A DNA stretch of 64,000 nt from Epiperipatus broadwayi. Lineage: Eukaryota > Onychophora > Udeonychophora > Euonychophora > Peripatidae. Below the pieces are notes generated by a model. It ran no database searches, was not told where the DNA came from, and saw only the letters and a list, made by a program, of their open reading frames with translations. The translations under genes were made by a program, and so were the position numbers. The stretch lies in the NCBI GenBank assembly GCA_028023455.1, contig JAQFVV010006336.1, positions 60,001 through 124,000 of the forward strand. The letters are read 5' to 3'. Of this stretch, positions 46,915 to 60,625 are shown one piece after another. Within the stretch, counting starts at the first letter, position 1; the number at the start of each line of letters is the position of its first letter.

Positions 46915-47135
46915 ATTTGAAATCTAGAATATCTCAACACATCTACCTATATAACAGATGTAAATCTGTATTCATTGACCACAAAAAGATTACAGGTCAC
47001 TCTTTTAAACCTACTTATAATATAGTATGTCTTAAAAGGAATCACGTTAAATGAAAAGCTAAGAAGGCTTGGTACATAATCAATTTTGTTAATGTGATAA
47101 ATATTAGAGCCAGTAGTATCACCCTCAATAAATAT
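46915..47135 (+). pseudogene. Penelope-like element, C-terminal coding end (plus, inverted partner)
   Basis: The plus strand reads SRISQHIYLYNR, then KSVFIDHKKITGHSF, then a stop, and in the continuing frame KAWYIINFVNVINIRASS before a stop near 47136. It is the inverted, diverged counterpart of the 46600-46865 fragment with about 50 bp between them. Both keep protein-level similarity, so the inversion joined two coding ends. Confidence 0.45.
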
Positions 47136-47136
47136 T

Positions 47137-47559
47137 AGTTGTTCAATTTCATAACATAAGCTGAGCTTCATCAATTTGCAATTACAACTATTAAATTTAA
47201 ACATGTAAATTCATTGAAATTAATATCCAATTTAATTTCCTCCATATGCAGGTAGAAATGCTTATACATTTTGCCAACTACCTTTCTGTCATGCTTAGAT
47301 AAAGATACTGTATATAAAGAATGTCTGGCTTAGCAAACTAATACAATTATTTTTTGCTTATTTTCTTCTACTGTAATTATTATTTATTGCTTATTTGTAT
47401 ATTATATATTGCTTACAATATTGTTTTATTTACATAATAAAAATAATAAACATAATGATAATTAACTATTATATATAGTCTTTCAATCTGCAGAAGTACT
47501 TTTGATTAATTAATTAAATCTCATTAACTGCTGTTTAATTTAAAAAATATATATAACAG
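47137..47559. other. Unassigned AT-rich gap
   Basis: Nothing recognised between the two Penelope inverted pairs. Confidence 0.4.
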
Positions 47560-47880
47560 TCTTCAACTCAAATTCCAGGTATCCTAAATTTTAATGTTAT
47601 CAGTTTGTTTATTAATTATTTAATTTTAATTCTATTTATAAAAAGTGCCTTCTTAATTTTTATTTTATTATGCTTCCTTACTTCTTAAAGAATTTTAACA
47701 TTTTCAAGATCAAATCTGATTTATATTTATATGTTCTTTCATGATCTAAGAAAACTGAAGCAGTCATTAAATCATTATTATTTTTACTTTTTATACACTT
47801 GTACAACAATTCAAGCTCCTTTAATCGTTTCTCTATACTGCATCTTCTATATATGATAACATTCATCTACAGAAATTTGA
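47560..47880 (-). pseudogene. Penelope-like element, second C-terminal end (minus)
   Basis: The minus strand reads CSIEKRLKELELLYKCIKS, a short Asn run, MTASVFLDHE, then after a frameshift KALFINRIKIK and a stop. RL.E......(A/S)..F.DHE and EALFIN correspond to the conserved end of Penelope-like proteins. It forms an inverted pair with 48225-48555. Confidence 0.45.
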
Positions 47881-48019
47881 TACACAACTTTAATTTTTTT
47901 TGCTTAACAGATTTGACACTTTTAAAATTATTCACTAATTTATTAATATTTTTTGTAACACAAAATGAAACATTGAACACATCTTTATATATATATATAT
48001 ATATATATATAATACATAT

Positions 48020-48063
<44 letters not shown>

Positions 48064-48224
48064 CAAAATTTTCACTGGAGCATTTGATATATATATATAT
48101 ATAAAATAGATATCCATTTTTTTATTAGCAATCTTATACTAATCATTATAATAAGTTACTGAAGAATTCTAAAAGTGTTATACTTATCAAGCAATAAAGT
48201 AATGTTGCCTACCAATTTTTTTAT
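47881..48224. repeat. Spacer of the second Penelope inverted pair, with (TA)n tracts
   Basis: TA runs at about 47986-48012, 48022-48061 and 48088-48105; otherwise AT-rich with no coding signal. Confidence 0.8.
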
Positions 48225-48311
48225 GGATGTATGTTATCATATATAGGTGAATTGAGTGTAGTATAGAAAAAAGATTAAAAGAACATGAATTGTTTTACAA
48301 GCACGTAAAAA

Positions 48312-48346
<35 letters not shown>

Positions 48347-48555
48347 TTAATGACTGCTTCAGTTTTCTTTGATCATGAAAATACATGCAAATATAAATTT
48401 AAATTAAATTTTGAAAGTGTTAAAATTTTTCATGAAGAGAAAATTCATAATGAAAAAAAATGAGGCAATTTTTATAAATAGAAATAAAATGAATATAATT
48501 AAAAATCAAGCTGCTAATGCTAAAATTAGGGATTATGGGGATTTGAGTTGATGTT
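48225..48555 (+). pseudogene. Penelope-like element, second C-terminal end (plus, inverted partner)
   Basis: The plus strand reads SIEKRLKEHELFYKHVKS, then a run of Asn encoded by an expanded (AAT)n at 48312-48346, then MTASVFFDHE, HEEK and, after one frameshift, EAIFINRNKMNIIKNQ to a TGA near 48550. The opposite arm has only about four AAT units at the same place, so the microsatellite grew inside the coding sequence. Confidence 0.5.
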
Positions 48556-48849
48556 GTTTCCTTCCATTATGCTGTTTGCAACTATTGGAAGTTGAAGATA
48601 GCTAAGTAATTAACCAGAAGTACATCTATAAATTGAAAGACTGTATACAATACCTAATTACCAGTATGTTTTTTTTTGTAATAATAGATATATGAAAAAT
48701 ACATAGAGAAAAGCTTTATAAGATATGTTTTTAAACAGTATATGCTTAGCCAAATATTGACTATTACAAGTCATAGACATACCATGATTTGGGAGGGGGA
48801 GTGGATGTAAATACATGTTGTCTTTGCTAATTTATATAAAATTTAAATA

Positions 48850-50250
48850 TGAAAATAAAGTTGGTAGAATATACCATTTTTAGGCAGGGATATGCATACT
48901 TCCTTTCTATTGATAGAGTTTTTGTTAACTCTGCCATGCCTCTTTAATTTTTCTGTTAATATTACTGCATTCAGTGCACATGTTGTTGACAGATGAAGGA
49001 ACAAAGAGTTAATCAGTTGTAGAAAAATGTCTAAAAAATATTGTGTATGTGTGTTGTTTTAGCTTTATTATGTAGATATGTATGTTTGACTATACCCATA
49101 GATAAGTTTGTCTGAGATTTTCTATAGTAAACAAATGGATTTGATTCTGTAAACAACTTAGGAGTGGAGGTTAGTTGATAAGGTATCCTTTGTGTTGTTG
49201 AGATGTCAATGCAATGAAGGTGTAGTACATAGAGTGACTTTATGAATGGGAATAATAAGTTTAGTCAGTGCTGTGGAATATGTTAGGTATATAGGTAAGG
49301 GACATTCAGAGCCTAGGGTTGGTTGAGCATAGGGGCGTCATGTTTTATGATAAAAGTTTCTGATGATTTGTAGAAGTAGATAGTCTTTATATCCAATGTT
49401 ACAAAATTCAGAAATGAATTTACTAATATTGTCCTTCCTGTCTGATTCAAACTTCCATTAATGAAGGCTATGATGTAAGAAAACTTTAAGATTCACAAGT
49501 TTGTAAGATCAGGGTGTAAAAGAGTCAGGATGGATGAAACCATAACCAGTGTTGGTTTAATGACCATTTTTTAATTTAATGTGAGAAAATGGGATTGTAT
49601 GCAGTGATTTAGGTATTTAATACTGTTGAGGCTATCTTCATTTTATGGGTTAATATCAGTAATATAGAATTGTAGATTTTTCTCAGGATTTAAGAAATTA
49701 CTGTATCATGTGCAGAAATAAATATGTCATTGACACAATCACTGTATAATAGTGATGGATATGTGGCATGAAGTATTGGGATAATTTTTTCTTTAGCGAT
49801 ATTGTGAAAAATTCTAAAAATAAAATTGCTAATTGGAAGTCTCATGGGCCATCTATCTTTTATTTTGTAATACATATTGTTATATGTAGCCACATTGTCA
49901 TTATGGACCCATGATAAACAATCTGTAATAAAATCTTAGTGTAGATGTATAGAGTGCACACTGTAATTAGATGGAAGTGTCAAAAGGGATTAATATTTAT
50001 TGTTGGAAATGTCGAGTGAAGTGATGCCATATCTTTGATTTAGCCATACATTTTAATCACTTCAACACATTCAAATAAATGATCCTGTGATTTATAAACC
50101 ATAGTACATGAATCCAAGCACACCATGTATTTTTATAAATTGTCATCCAACCTAGAGACTATTATTAATTGTTTGAATAAATCAGGTGATTTATGGGCAT
50201 GTGACCAATGAGTGATTCATTAATGTTAATAGTAAAAAAAACTTAACTGA
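48850..50250 (-). pseudogene. Penelope-like element: RT and GIY-YIG remnant
   Basis: Read on the minus strand from about 50250 downwards: SLDISNN (near 50020), then FITDCLSWV, FNxxxY-like ATYNNMYYKIKDRWPMRLP and ISNFIFRIF (near 49860-49790), then a degraded catalytic box YSDCVNDIFI (near 49750-49720; a Penelope RT has YVDD here). About 600 bp further on come VVYRI (near 49160) and LIYGYSQT (near 49090), resembling the GIY and YIG halves of the endonuclease; KIKEAWQ near 48940 would be the C-terminal end. Stops and frameshifts throughout. The RT-then-GIY-YIG order is specific to Penelope-like elements, which have no LTR integrase or AP endonuclease. Motifs are degraded, so the call is tentative. 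Confidence 0.45.
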
Positions 50251-50694
50251 CAATTAAAAACAATCATTTATTTTATATTTTTTTCTCACATGAATGAAAT
50301 AAACTAATTAATGACAATTTTTGTTACTCCCTACGGATAGTGAAATAGAAGCAGATAAGATTTTATTGTACATAATTTTTTGATAAGTGCATTTGTAGGC
50401 AATAACAAAAAAGAAAGCAGATCCAGGATTACTTTGATTTGGTAAATATATTTATTATGAATATTTTTGATGTTTAATATTTATTCTATTAAAACTTAAA
50501 AGCATGACTGATATTAAAAACAAAATACCAGGCAGATCTAACATGAGTAGTTTAGAGATGACAACAATGTTTCAGGTTACGATGAAAAAATTGTTGCAGA
50601 TAAGTGAAATTTTTTTTACTGGATAATAATTAATTATTGTTTTATTAAAAATTGGTAAATATTTTTTTTTTAAAAATCAATAATAATAAATGTG

Positions 50695-50696
<2 letters not shown>

Positions 50697-50772
<76 letters not shown>
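50697..50772. repeat. (TA)n tract, ~76 bp with one interruption
   Basis: TA run interrupted once by TATTATA at about 50733. Confidence 0.95.
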
Positions 50773-50774
<2 letters not shown>

Positions 50775-53700
50775 TACCCTCACGACGCTCTATCCGATAA
50801 CTTAAAATATGACTAGCTCAATTAAATCATTATGCTCGGTTAAAATATGTATAGCTATCTTTAATATATTTTATAATACTATATCTTATCAAATTTATTA
50901 TAAACTTATCAAAAATTAATATAGTTCAATATTATGTACTAATTAAATAAGTATTTACTAAAATCATGAGACTGTGAAGTGAAGTTACAATTGGTAATTG
51001 AATTTACATTGAGCCAATGTCTTTCCAAGACACTGTCTCAATGGCATAAGAATACGATTACTTCTTTATTATCTCATTACTAACTCTACAGCACTCTTAT
51101 GACTTTTATAAATGAACTATCTTTAATAATAATAGATAATTAAATCTCAATCTTTTGTTAAGGAAATATAATTAAACGATCTCAGGTTCTTCTAATTATC
51201 TTAAAGTAATAATAATTTGTGCAGATAGGAATGATAAGGGATTTAATATCAAACCTAAATACACCTAACTTATTCTAATAACAATAACTAACAATAATAA
51301 TTTTTAGTGATAGCTTAATCTTATCTATTTGATTATACCATTAATCATTAAGAAAATAAGTAAATCATATACATGTCTTTCATTTCCATATAGTATCTTA
51401 ATTTTAAAATAGACCAAAATCTTATAATTTAACAATCTGTGGCAATAAATAATATTATACTCTTATATTGTGCATTATAATTACTTTGTGACCATTGTAA
51501 TATTATATGTTAATGTCAATCAATTTCTATAAATTATATTAATAAAATATTGTGTTTCTTTCTTAAATAATAAAATAATAAATTCATATTGTGCAAATAT
51601 TATGTACATTCAAATCATCTGTTGTCAAATGCTGTGGTGTAAAATAATGAATTCGACACATTTTTAAAAAACAACTTAACAAATTTATTTACATCAACTT
51701 TAACAAATAACTTATTTACACTATTTACATTTAAAGTGGAAACCAAAGAAAAATAAAAATAAGGAAAAATAATAATACAAGTTTTTTTACACTGTTACTA
51801 TTTCCATAATCATAAATAGATAATTTATACATTTCTTAAAATGTTCTATCAATAACATTTAATTAAGTTTATGACTTTAAATTTTAATAAACATCATTTG
51901 TCCTCATTTAATACAAGAAAAGGTTTTATGTGAAATATCATTCATGTAGCATATATGTAAATAAACAGACTTTAATAAGTAAAATGCTATTTCACTTAAG
52001 TCTTACTGCTATTTATATTATAATGTACTAGTATGTATTACATTTACTATCAGTATTACTCAAAGATCAATTAATGTATAAACTGATATAACTTTGTAAT
52101 ATAATAACACTTATTGATTATAATTACTTATGTCATTCCGATGTGATTTCATATTACATGTCTTACCAAAATATGCAATACGTATATGTTCTTTTAAAAT
52201 AATATTTTAAAATTATTCAACAATTTCAAATTTTATAAAGTATTATGTTAAATAAAATTCTATGATTCTTTTCTATTTAAATTATTACTTTTCTTTACTT
52301 GTTATTCTTATTCCTTCCTAAAAAAAAAAAAAAAAAAAAAAAAACTTCTATCTACAAAAGTCATTTTAACCTTATTCAACTTCAGAAAAACAGATGACCA
52401 ATTTTTTTAAAAAAAAAAAATAATTATCCAAACTCTCTTATACCTCATCATCTATATACGATAAACCTTCAATCAAAATATAAATTTCTACATAAAATTA
52501 ACTTACTTATCTAATAAAAAATAAAAAATAAAATATAGATTTTTATTATATCTCTTACTAACTTGAAAAGAAAAAAAAAAAACTTATACTAATATAATAA
52601 ATCTAATTCCTAATATTGTAACAGAAACATTAAAATTTATTCACGAAAGAATCATATAATTGTTTCTAGATTTCTCATATTACGTTGTATTAAATTTACA
52701 TCATAAATTCAAAGTATGCATATTAAAATAAAACTGCTATTACTAATATTATGCGTGTATATTCTTTAAATATTTATCCATCCATTCAACAATCAAATAA
52801 CATTTGGTTGATCTAAAGAAAAACATAGCAAATACACAAATTATTATTATTACATAATTTTTTACCATAAAGAACTTTATGTAGTACATGATATCCTCCA
52901 GGATTACAGTTTTACAAAATAATTTCACCTTTACACTCAACAATTATTCTTTAAAATATTACGTTTTGTATAATTATAAAAAAATAAACTTTATGCAATG
53001 AAATGTTATATTAATATTTAGCTATTTTTTAAAAAATGTAAATGTACCTTTCCTATCTTTAATAAATCAATAATTAATTAAATATTTATGTTAGTTAATA
53101 AATAAAAACATATTACATAAAATCCAACGGTGTCTTCTTTCACCCATAATTGTTCTTTTTCCTAGGCACAAATTTCACCAAACATTACTTCCTTTTCCGG
53201 TACATCACGTGTTTTTAAAAGTTTTTATGAAAAAAAAATGAAAACGTTTTTTTTAAAAATAAAATAAAATAAGAGTCAGTTCCACCATAAGAATAAAATA
53301 ATAATTAAAATAGTTTATATAATCCAGATTCATTTCTTTAAAGGAAAATTATTTTAAAGTTATTATTTTTAGTATTAGGTAATAGTTTATAAAGTTCTTA
53401 TTTAATTATTTTAAATTACTTGGATATCCACTATATTTTATTATTCCTTAACAACATTTAGGTAAGATTAATTTTAGATTCTTCTTCCATCAGACTTTAC
53501 TAATATAATAATTTTATTTATAGTATTTCTTTACCATTAAATTTCCAATTTATTTCCTTTTAAAACTGTTAAAATTTAGCTTTTAAACCATAAAGATAAA
53601 AGGCAAAATTTATCAATACTTTAAATACATACTTTACCAGATATATACTTAAATTTATAATTTACAAATACTTTCTTATAAAGAAGTATTTCTCATTCTT

Positions 53701-56700
53701 TCAAATATCTTTTATAAAAATAATTACAACACTTTTAAATTTATATAGGTCCAACATATTACTTTTATCATCTAGTAACCCTCCTAGTTAATCCATTTGT
53801 TAAATTTTAGTATAAAGCCCAAACATTTTATCCTTATCGAGTTTCATGACTATTTGATAGTAAATTGAGCTTCAATAGAAACGATCAATAGGAAATTATA
53901 ATTAAATTAACACTGCATATTTGTGTAAACTTTTATAATTATTTTAAAAACTACTCTCTTATAATTTTAAAACGATTATGAGAGGTCTATAACTTTACTT
54001 AGCTATCTCTAATAGCATACTTTACTTTTAAAAATTACAATCACAATCCCTTCCGAACAATTGAACCTTGGTTTTATACCTGAAGAAACTCCCCACTTGA
54101 TTGGTAAATTAAACAATCAACTTGCACTTATTTACATATTTTACCAACAAGACAGAATTAAAAATAAATAATGATTATTTAATATTTATTATTTATCACA
54201 TTATTAAATCTTAAATTAATATTTATCATTTATTTAAATCCATTAAACATTTTTTTAAAATATACTTTCTTACTTTATTTCACTTTTAACTTTTATAAGA
54301 TTACTTTTATAAACAAATTAAGTCTATTTTTATTCGTTATGTTTTTAAGCAGTATTTAAAAATCACATTTAATATTTCACATTAACTATTTTTATTTTTA
54401 TCTCGTGATAGCCAATATAATACTTATAAATTTTTATAACAGAATTTTAAAATAGTTTTGCAACTTTACTAAAAAAAAACCACAACAGTGTGTAGTGCTA
54501 ACTAAACTGTTTTACAACACAGCTACAAACGCGTAATAACTAAAAATAAACTAACAATTTCATTTTTAAAAATAAATATTTTTAAAATAAAAATATCTTA
54601 TAACAACTTTTAAAATAATAATTCGATATTATTAAAATCAAATATTAATCTTCTATTACGTACTACTAATAATTAAAATATTTATATTCATTTATTAAAT
54701 ATTAATCTTTATCAACAATAAATATATGCATTTAATTTTAACTTGTCTTTTTTAAAACTTTAACTTTAAACATTTATTTATTAAATTTATTAATGCAGTA
54801 TTGCTTTGGGTTTTACCAACCATATACTATTATCATCCCTATTAAACGCCTCTCAAACACGCACAATTTCACATATCAAATATTCATAGATTACTTTCAT
54901 TACTTTTTAAAAGATTGTTATAAAAAAATTAAACATATGCTAAAAATCTTAAATTAAAATTTTTAATGATTGAACAACATTTATGGAGACCCATACAAAG
55001 GGCACAATATATATATTAACAATGTCAAACATAAATGTTTTTTGAAGTTTAAAAATGAAATTCAAATAAAAATATTTTCTTCTATTACCATTTGAATGGA
55101 TAAAATTACAATGAATGCACATGTTCCCATTATTATAGATAAAAAATCCATTTAGTATTTTTTTTTTCATATTTTGCAACATTCAAATATTAAATTTTAG
55201 AATATCTTTTACTTGAAAGCTTTCATTTATAATAAATAATATAATGATTCTCAATAAATAATATAGAAAAAAGTATAATGGTAAAAATAAAATTTTGAAA
55301 CATGAATAAAGTTTTCACTATAAACTTTTAAGCAAATAAGGTAGAGTTGGATCCTTGAAGAAATAAAAAGAAATTGTGTTACTATTGTATTGGTAAATTT
55401 ACAGCAGTACATGAGTTTGAACCAAAATCCAAAAAATACAAATATGCATGGTCCATTTTGATTCAAATAACTATTAAAAATAATGAAGTCTGAATTGGTA
55501 ATAAATTTTGAATAAATGATTCAGTTTAAATATATAATATTATTAACCAATCAATGATGATGATGATAATTTAAAAGTACAAGTCAAGCAAAAAGTATTT
55601 TGTTTGTTTTCAGTTTCAATGAAATAAGATAAAAAGTGAAACTTTTAGGTTCTAAACCTTCTAACTAAAAGGTTTACTTTTAGAAAACTTATTAATGTAC
55701 AATCTTCATCATTTACTAATTATTTCCATAATCCCTGCATGTCTCTCCATGGATTGCATGATTTCTCATTGCTATGGATAATAACTAGCATATTGGATAT
55801 TAAAAATATGTTTTGATTGAGTTACAAACACAAACTAAATGGATTAATAAAAAAAAAAGCAGATTTTAGTAGAATATCATTAATTATTGTGCAAACATCT
55901 GGACATTTAACTTCAATCATTCAATATACAAACTTTATTCAACTTTAAAAAGAATATGGCGTAGGAATAAAAATTGCTAAATAATTCTATTGACAGGCAT
56001 TTTTGGTGTAAGTTATATTATGAATGAAAGACTGATTAAGGCACTTATATTTTTTATTAATCTTTGAAGTGATTTTTATTAAGGATATCACTAATGATAT
56101 CATAGTATTATGATATTTGACATTGCATATTAAATGATTCAATTTATTTGTATGAATCAATACCGATGAATAAAAAAAAAAAATACTAATTATTCCTTTA
56201 GTTAAAGTGCAAATATGTGAGATCGCTTGCTTCACTGTATGTATTTGGAAACTGCTAAAAAATTACCTAAATAGTTAAATTTATTTATTCTCAAGAATAT
56301 TTTTTTGTACTTTTTTAAACACTACATGAAGAAACCATTAACAAAGATTTTTGTTTTTTTTTGTTTTAGCATTTAAAATCTTTCCTTTTTGTACCAGTTT
56401 TACTTCTTTACTATTAATATTTACAGTCTTTTTTTAAAATAACAACTTAAAAGCTTCCTTTAAATAAAATTTAATTCTGTTACTGCATTAAGATAGCTAA
56501 AAGAAATGTTTTAATTTATCTTTTTAATGATTTTTTTTATCTTGTGAATGATTGTATTATTTGAATGTGATCAACTGTGTAAATAATGTTTGTTTATACT
56601 TTTAAAAAAAAAAAAAAAAAAAAAAAACTATTTTATCTCATAACATTGTCTTTTTGGCTAGAATTTATATTATAATAAATAAGATATAAATTACAACAAA

Positions 56701-58989
56701 TACTATTAGCTTATCATGTAGAAATATTTAAATCAAGTATCGAAAATTTAAAACTTGATATGTATGAATAAATAGGTGTATGGATGGACAATTAGACATG
56801 CAAAGCAGACAGATAGTCATATAAATAGACATATAGATTGATATAACCATATAACTACTCTTTATTAAACTCATTTAAAACCAAGATTCTTGTTTATCTT
56901 TTTGTTAAATTTATCTCATTCATTTCTAACCTCATTCATTTCCAATATATGTCTCTTATTTTTTCTAATATATATAAAAAATTCATTTCCTCTTAATATT
57001 TTCAAAGTATTTCATTTAATTCTTTTTCCAATATATGTATATTTCTAATATTATCTTTCCATTTTATTTGCTCTATTTTTTAATGCCTACCTAATAATTT
57101 TTTTTTATTTTTTTCTTATTTAAAAAAATACTCTATATGATTTATTTCAAATAAAACATTAAAATGAGTTTTTTTGAATGTCAAAAAAATGAATATTAAT
57201 TAGCTACTATAGTTGATTAAGTGATAAATGTTTGGTGATCACTGATGTCGAACTGCCAAAATTCATCTATTTAGTATAAAAGAGTATACTCATATATAAA
57301 CCTTGGGTATGGACAAGTGTATACATATTTTAACATTAGTAAGTTTTTTAAAAAAAATTGGAAGCAATTTACTCAAGCATACACAATAGTTCATTATGTA
57401 ACAAATATGTGAAAATTAAGAAATGTAAAGAAAAATATACTATTATATTTTTTATAAAGTAAAATAATTATTACTTATCAATTTTATTATTGTATTATTC
57501 TCAGCTTATTTGTATTAATATTAAAGATAACAATGATAGTTTATTGGCACTTAAATAGATATATTAAATGGGACATTTTTTTCATTTATTTGTAATTGTT
57601 TTCTGTAATAAAGGAATTATGGTTGACACAGTTTAAATGTATGTCGATAAGCTCTTTATTGTAATACATACATATAAGTTTTAGCACAAATAAAATAAAA
57701 GAACTCTAATTTATATAATTAATGATAATATAATAATTATCTGCAAGTTTGTGGTAAATGAAATTTACTTGTAGTTTGCTTTTAGAAATATTCAAATTGT
57801 ATTTATACTTTTGAAAATACATTCGACTTTTAAGAATAACCCCTAGATTTTAATTGCATACTAACCTATGTTTTATTAATAACAGTTAAATGTATAAAAT
57901 GTAAACTTTGCATCTTTATGAAAACAGTTAACAATCCAAATAAAGGAAGGCGATTTTCCATCATATAATTATCTAGAGCATATATACTTTACTTGAAAAT
58001 ATACCAATTTTTAAACATGGGAAAAGTTAAATTGAAATTTGTTTAATTTTTATTTAAAGTGAATAAAAAATATGTAAAAATATTTTGATTATTGATTAAT
58101 AAAAAAAAACGAAATTAATATTGATTATATATATTTTAATTACTACTCAATACAATTTGGTGCAAGTCAGGTAATCTTTTTTTTTTTTTTTAGATTTACT
58201 TTTAGCCAATCAAATTATATAACAACAGTCTTTAAGCATGTATATTAATTAAAATAAAATATTTGAAAAAGCAAAAATAGATTTCATAAAATATACTATA
58301 AATAGTAGAGAATAAAAAATATAGTTCAAAACGAGCAGGGAGGTTTACTTAAAATAATTACTGAATTAATATAGAATATTTAGTTTAAGAATAATTATAA
58401 TGAGAGTAATAAACTAAAACAATTCATAAATTCACCTGCTGCCGAAGAAGAAAAAAATTATCCAAAAGTTAAGTATTTTTTCCTCAATTGGTGATGTGCA
58501 ATTTGTAGGTAATATAAAGTGAGGGTTCAAATTATAAATAGAGCTGTTAAATAAAAAATGTGAAATCATTGCTTATGGATTATGATTATTTAAAACTAAT
58601 CTGAGTTTCTTGCATGATTATGAATGTATGAGTGAAGACTTTTGATAAATAACTACTGCTTCAAAATCATGACAAAATATTGTTTATCATTATTGTTTAT
58701 TTTTACAAATGTAAAAGGTATCTATAAGAAAATAATAATTTGTCATGAAGACTAATGTGGATTAAATAACTTTAGTATTGTATACAATGATGTACTTAAG
58801 GATAATACTATCTTATTATATAATTATGTTTTGGCATTGTATAATATATTCATAGATTCACTAGAAATTTTGAAATAAAGTTATAAAACTAATAGAGAAA
58901 ACTAAATTGTGTATTTTTTATTGTGATTTTTGTTTTATTTATATTTTGATGAAAATACTTGGAATATATCTTTTTAAAAAAAAAAAATC
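50773..58989. other. Long unassigned AT-rich stretch
   Basis: About 8.2 kb with no ORF above about 80 codons, no relation to other repeats in the window and no RNA gene seen. It contains poly-A runs (about 24 bp at 52321, about 24 bp at 56604), shorter T/A runs and scattered AT palindromic words. Ancient unrecognisable repeats, introns or intergenic DNA are all possible. Confidence 0.5.
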
Positions 58990-60625
58990 AAAAAATTTTA
59001 TTAACAAAGTTTACATAGTTTCATGATGCTGTTTTCATACATGGTACACTGCATAACTGATTGCAAAAGTTAAGATCAAATGCTTGGTAGTTCAATCCTG
59101 GACCAAGTCTCTTTGTATAACCATTTTTGTGCAAGCAGCCAGTCCCTGGCACTTATGCTCTTGACAAGACCTATAAAAGTCTCTGTGAGTGAAGAGCTTG
59201 AATGACTGAATATACATTTGCATCTGGTCAACCAGACTGCAAAGATAAGGAAGACAAAGAATCTGACAAAAGAAAAAAATTTCCTGTCTTGATGGCATTC
59301 TGGATATTTAAGGCTTCTTTGATGTCAGATGTAACTTTCTCTGTGATAAAGGTTCTGATTTGGAAAATAAATGGACAATTATAAAGGAAATTCAGGGTGG
59401 TTTCATCAGCAGTATTACATAGCTGGCATTGAGGATTGATTTTGGTGAATCCTCTTTTCCATACTAAGAAATGGTTAGTGGGTAAGGATGAGATGTTGAG
59501 CTTTAAGATAAAGTCTATGTATTTTGGTTTGACAAACCAGTTCTTCAATTTTTTAGCAATGGTTTATTGTCTATGCTCAATGTGGTTAGAAGGGCAGTCT
59601 GGTTTTGAAATATGAGGTTATAGGCCTGCCAGTATGTTGTTTTACCTTCAAGCGAGGTTTTGGATAGATTTGTCAACTTGGTGACATGTAACCAAATAAT
59701 TGTGGGCCATCTGTTTGCAAGAGGTGGCTGTGTGTCTGTAGATTCGACTGGAATGGCTAGGTTTAGTTCCGGCTGTTTTAAGTGAATTGCATGTAGAACT
59801 GCAATTGCCTTCTGTAGATAGATTGTTGAAACAGAATGCAATCCAAGTCCATTTAACTCTCTGGGCATTTGCATCTTACAGATACTGATGGAAACAACCT
59901 TTCCATTCCACATAAGCTTTGAAAATAGCGAGTTCATTGATGACTGAAATGTTTTAGTAGGTTTAATTATGGGTAGATAATAATTCAATCTCAGAAACAA
60001 CAGCATGTTGAGAAGGGCTACTTTGCCCGGCAGGGAAAGTGAGATTCAAGTTAAAGATTGAACCTTTTTGCTAGTTTTTTCCAAGATGGAGTGTTGGATG
60101 TCTTTTGCCAAAGCAAGTCTGGACTTGGCCATACAAAAACTGAGGAAGAGTTGTGGCTCAGCTGTAAAGACTGATGGAATAGCTGTGCCAGTGCTGATTT
60201 TCCACATGGAGGACTTGCTATAGTTGATGTTCAGATTTAGTTTCTTTGAATATTTATCAATGATTTGTGTGAATGTTGAAAGGTGAGTTTTATCTGGGAG
60301 GAAGATGGTGATGTCGTCAACATAGGTTATATGTTGCACAAGATGTTTTAGGGCTGGGATGAAAATTTCAGGGAGTATGCACTTTATCTCTCTGAGCATA
60401 GGATTTATATAGGTGATGAAGCAGAGAGTGGCAGGTGGAGATCTTTGGGGAATGGAAAGATGTGGTCAAACCATTGGACAGTCTTCCATCCAGTAATGTA
60501 AAGATAGATCTGTTCAAAAGCAGATTACCAATAATTCTGGTATAGATGCCAGGGACTTGATAGTCAAGAAGAATGGAGTAGGTATAACAGAGTCAAAACC
60601 GAGGCAAAGTCTAGTTAAACAAACA
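58990..60625 (-). mobile_element. Jockey/CR1/I-type LINE, 5' truncated, broken (minus strand)
   Basis: Read from 60625 down. The RT palm begins with DFAS..FDSV (first catalytic Asp; one base missing near 60595), then GIYTRIIGNLLLNRS, then IPQRSPPATLCFITYIN near 60455-60410 (family form GVPQGSPLSP..F..YIN), then YVDD at 60313-60324. The sequence after RT includes LMWNGK and GLGL blocks (near 59915-59835) and a CxxC...C motif (C at 59426-59428, last C at 59375-59377) like the C-terminal zinc-knuckle region of such LINEs; the His expected in that motif is Asn. Three open stretches (60399-60046, 60006-59545, 59548-59228) are separated by frameshifts. AATAAA on the minus strand near 59002 may be its polyadenylation signal. 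The clade is not resolved. Confidence 0.8.

Noticed and set aside
51600-54540. Possible LTR or TIR ends near 51640 and 54500
   Set aside because: I looked for a direct or inverted partner and found none; short AT-rich words only.
55251-56235. Minus-strand ORFs of 70-82 codons
   Set aside because: Phe/Ile/Tyr-rich translations of AT-rich DNA with no recognisable domain or repeat counterpart.
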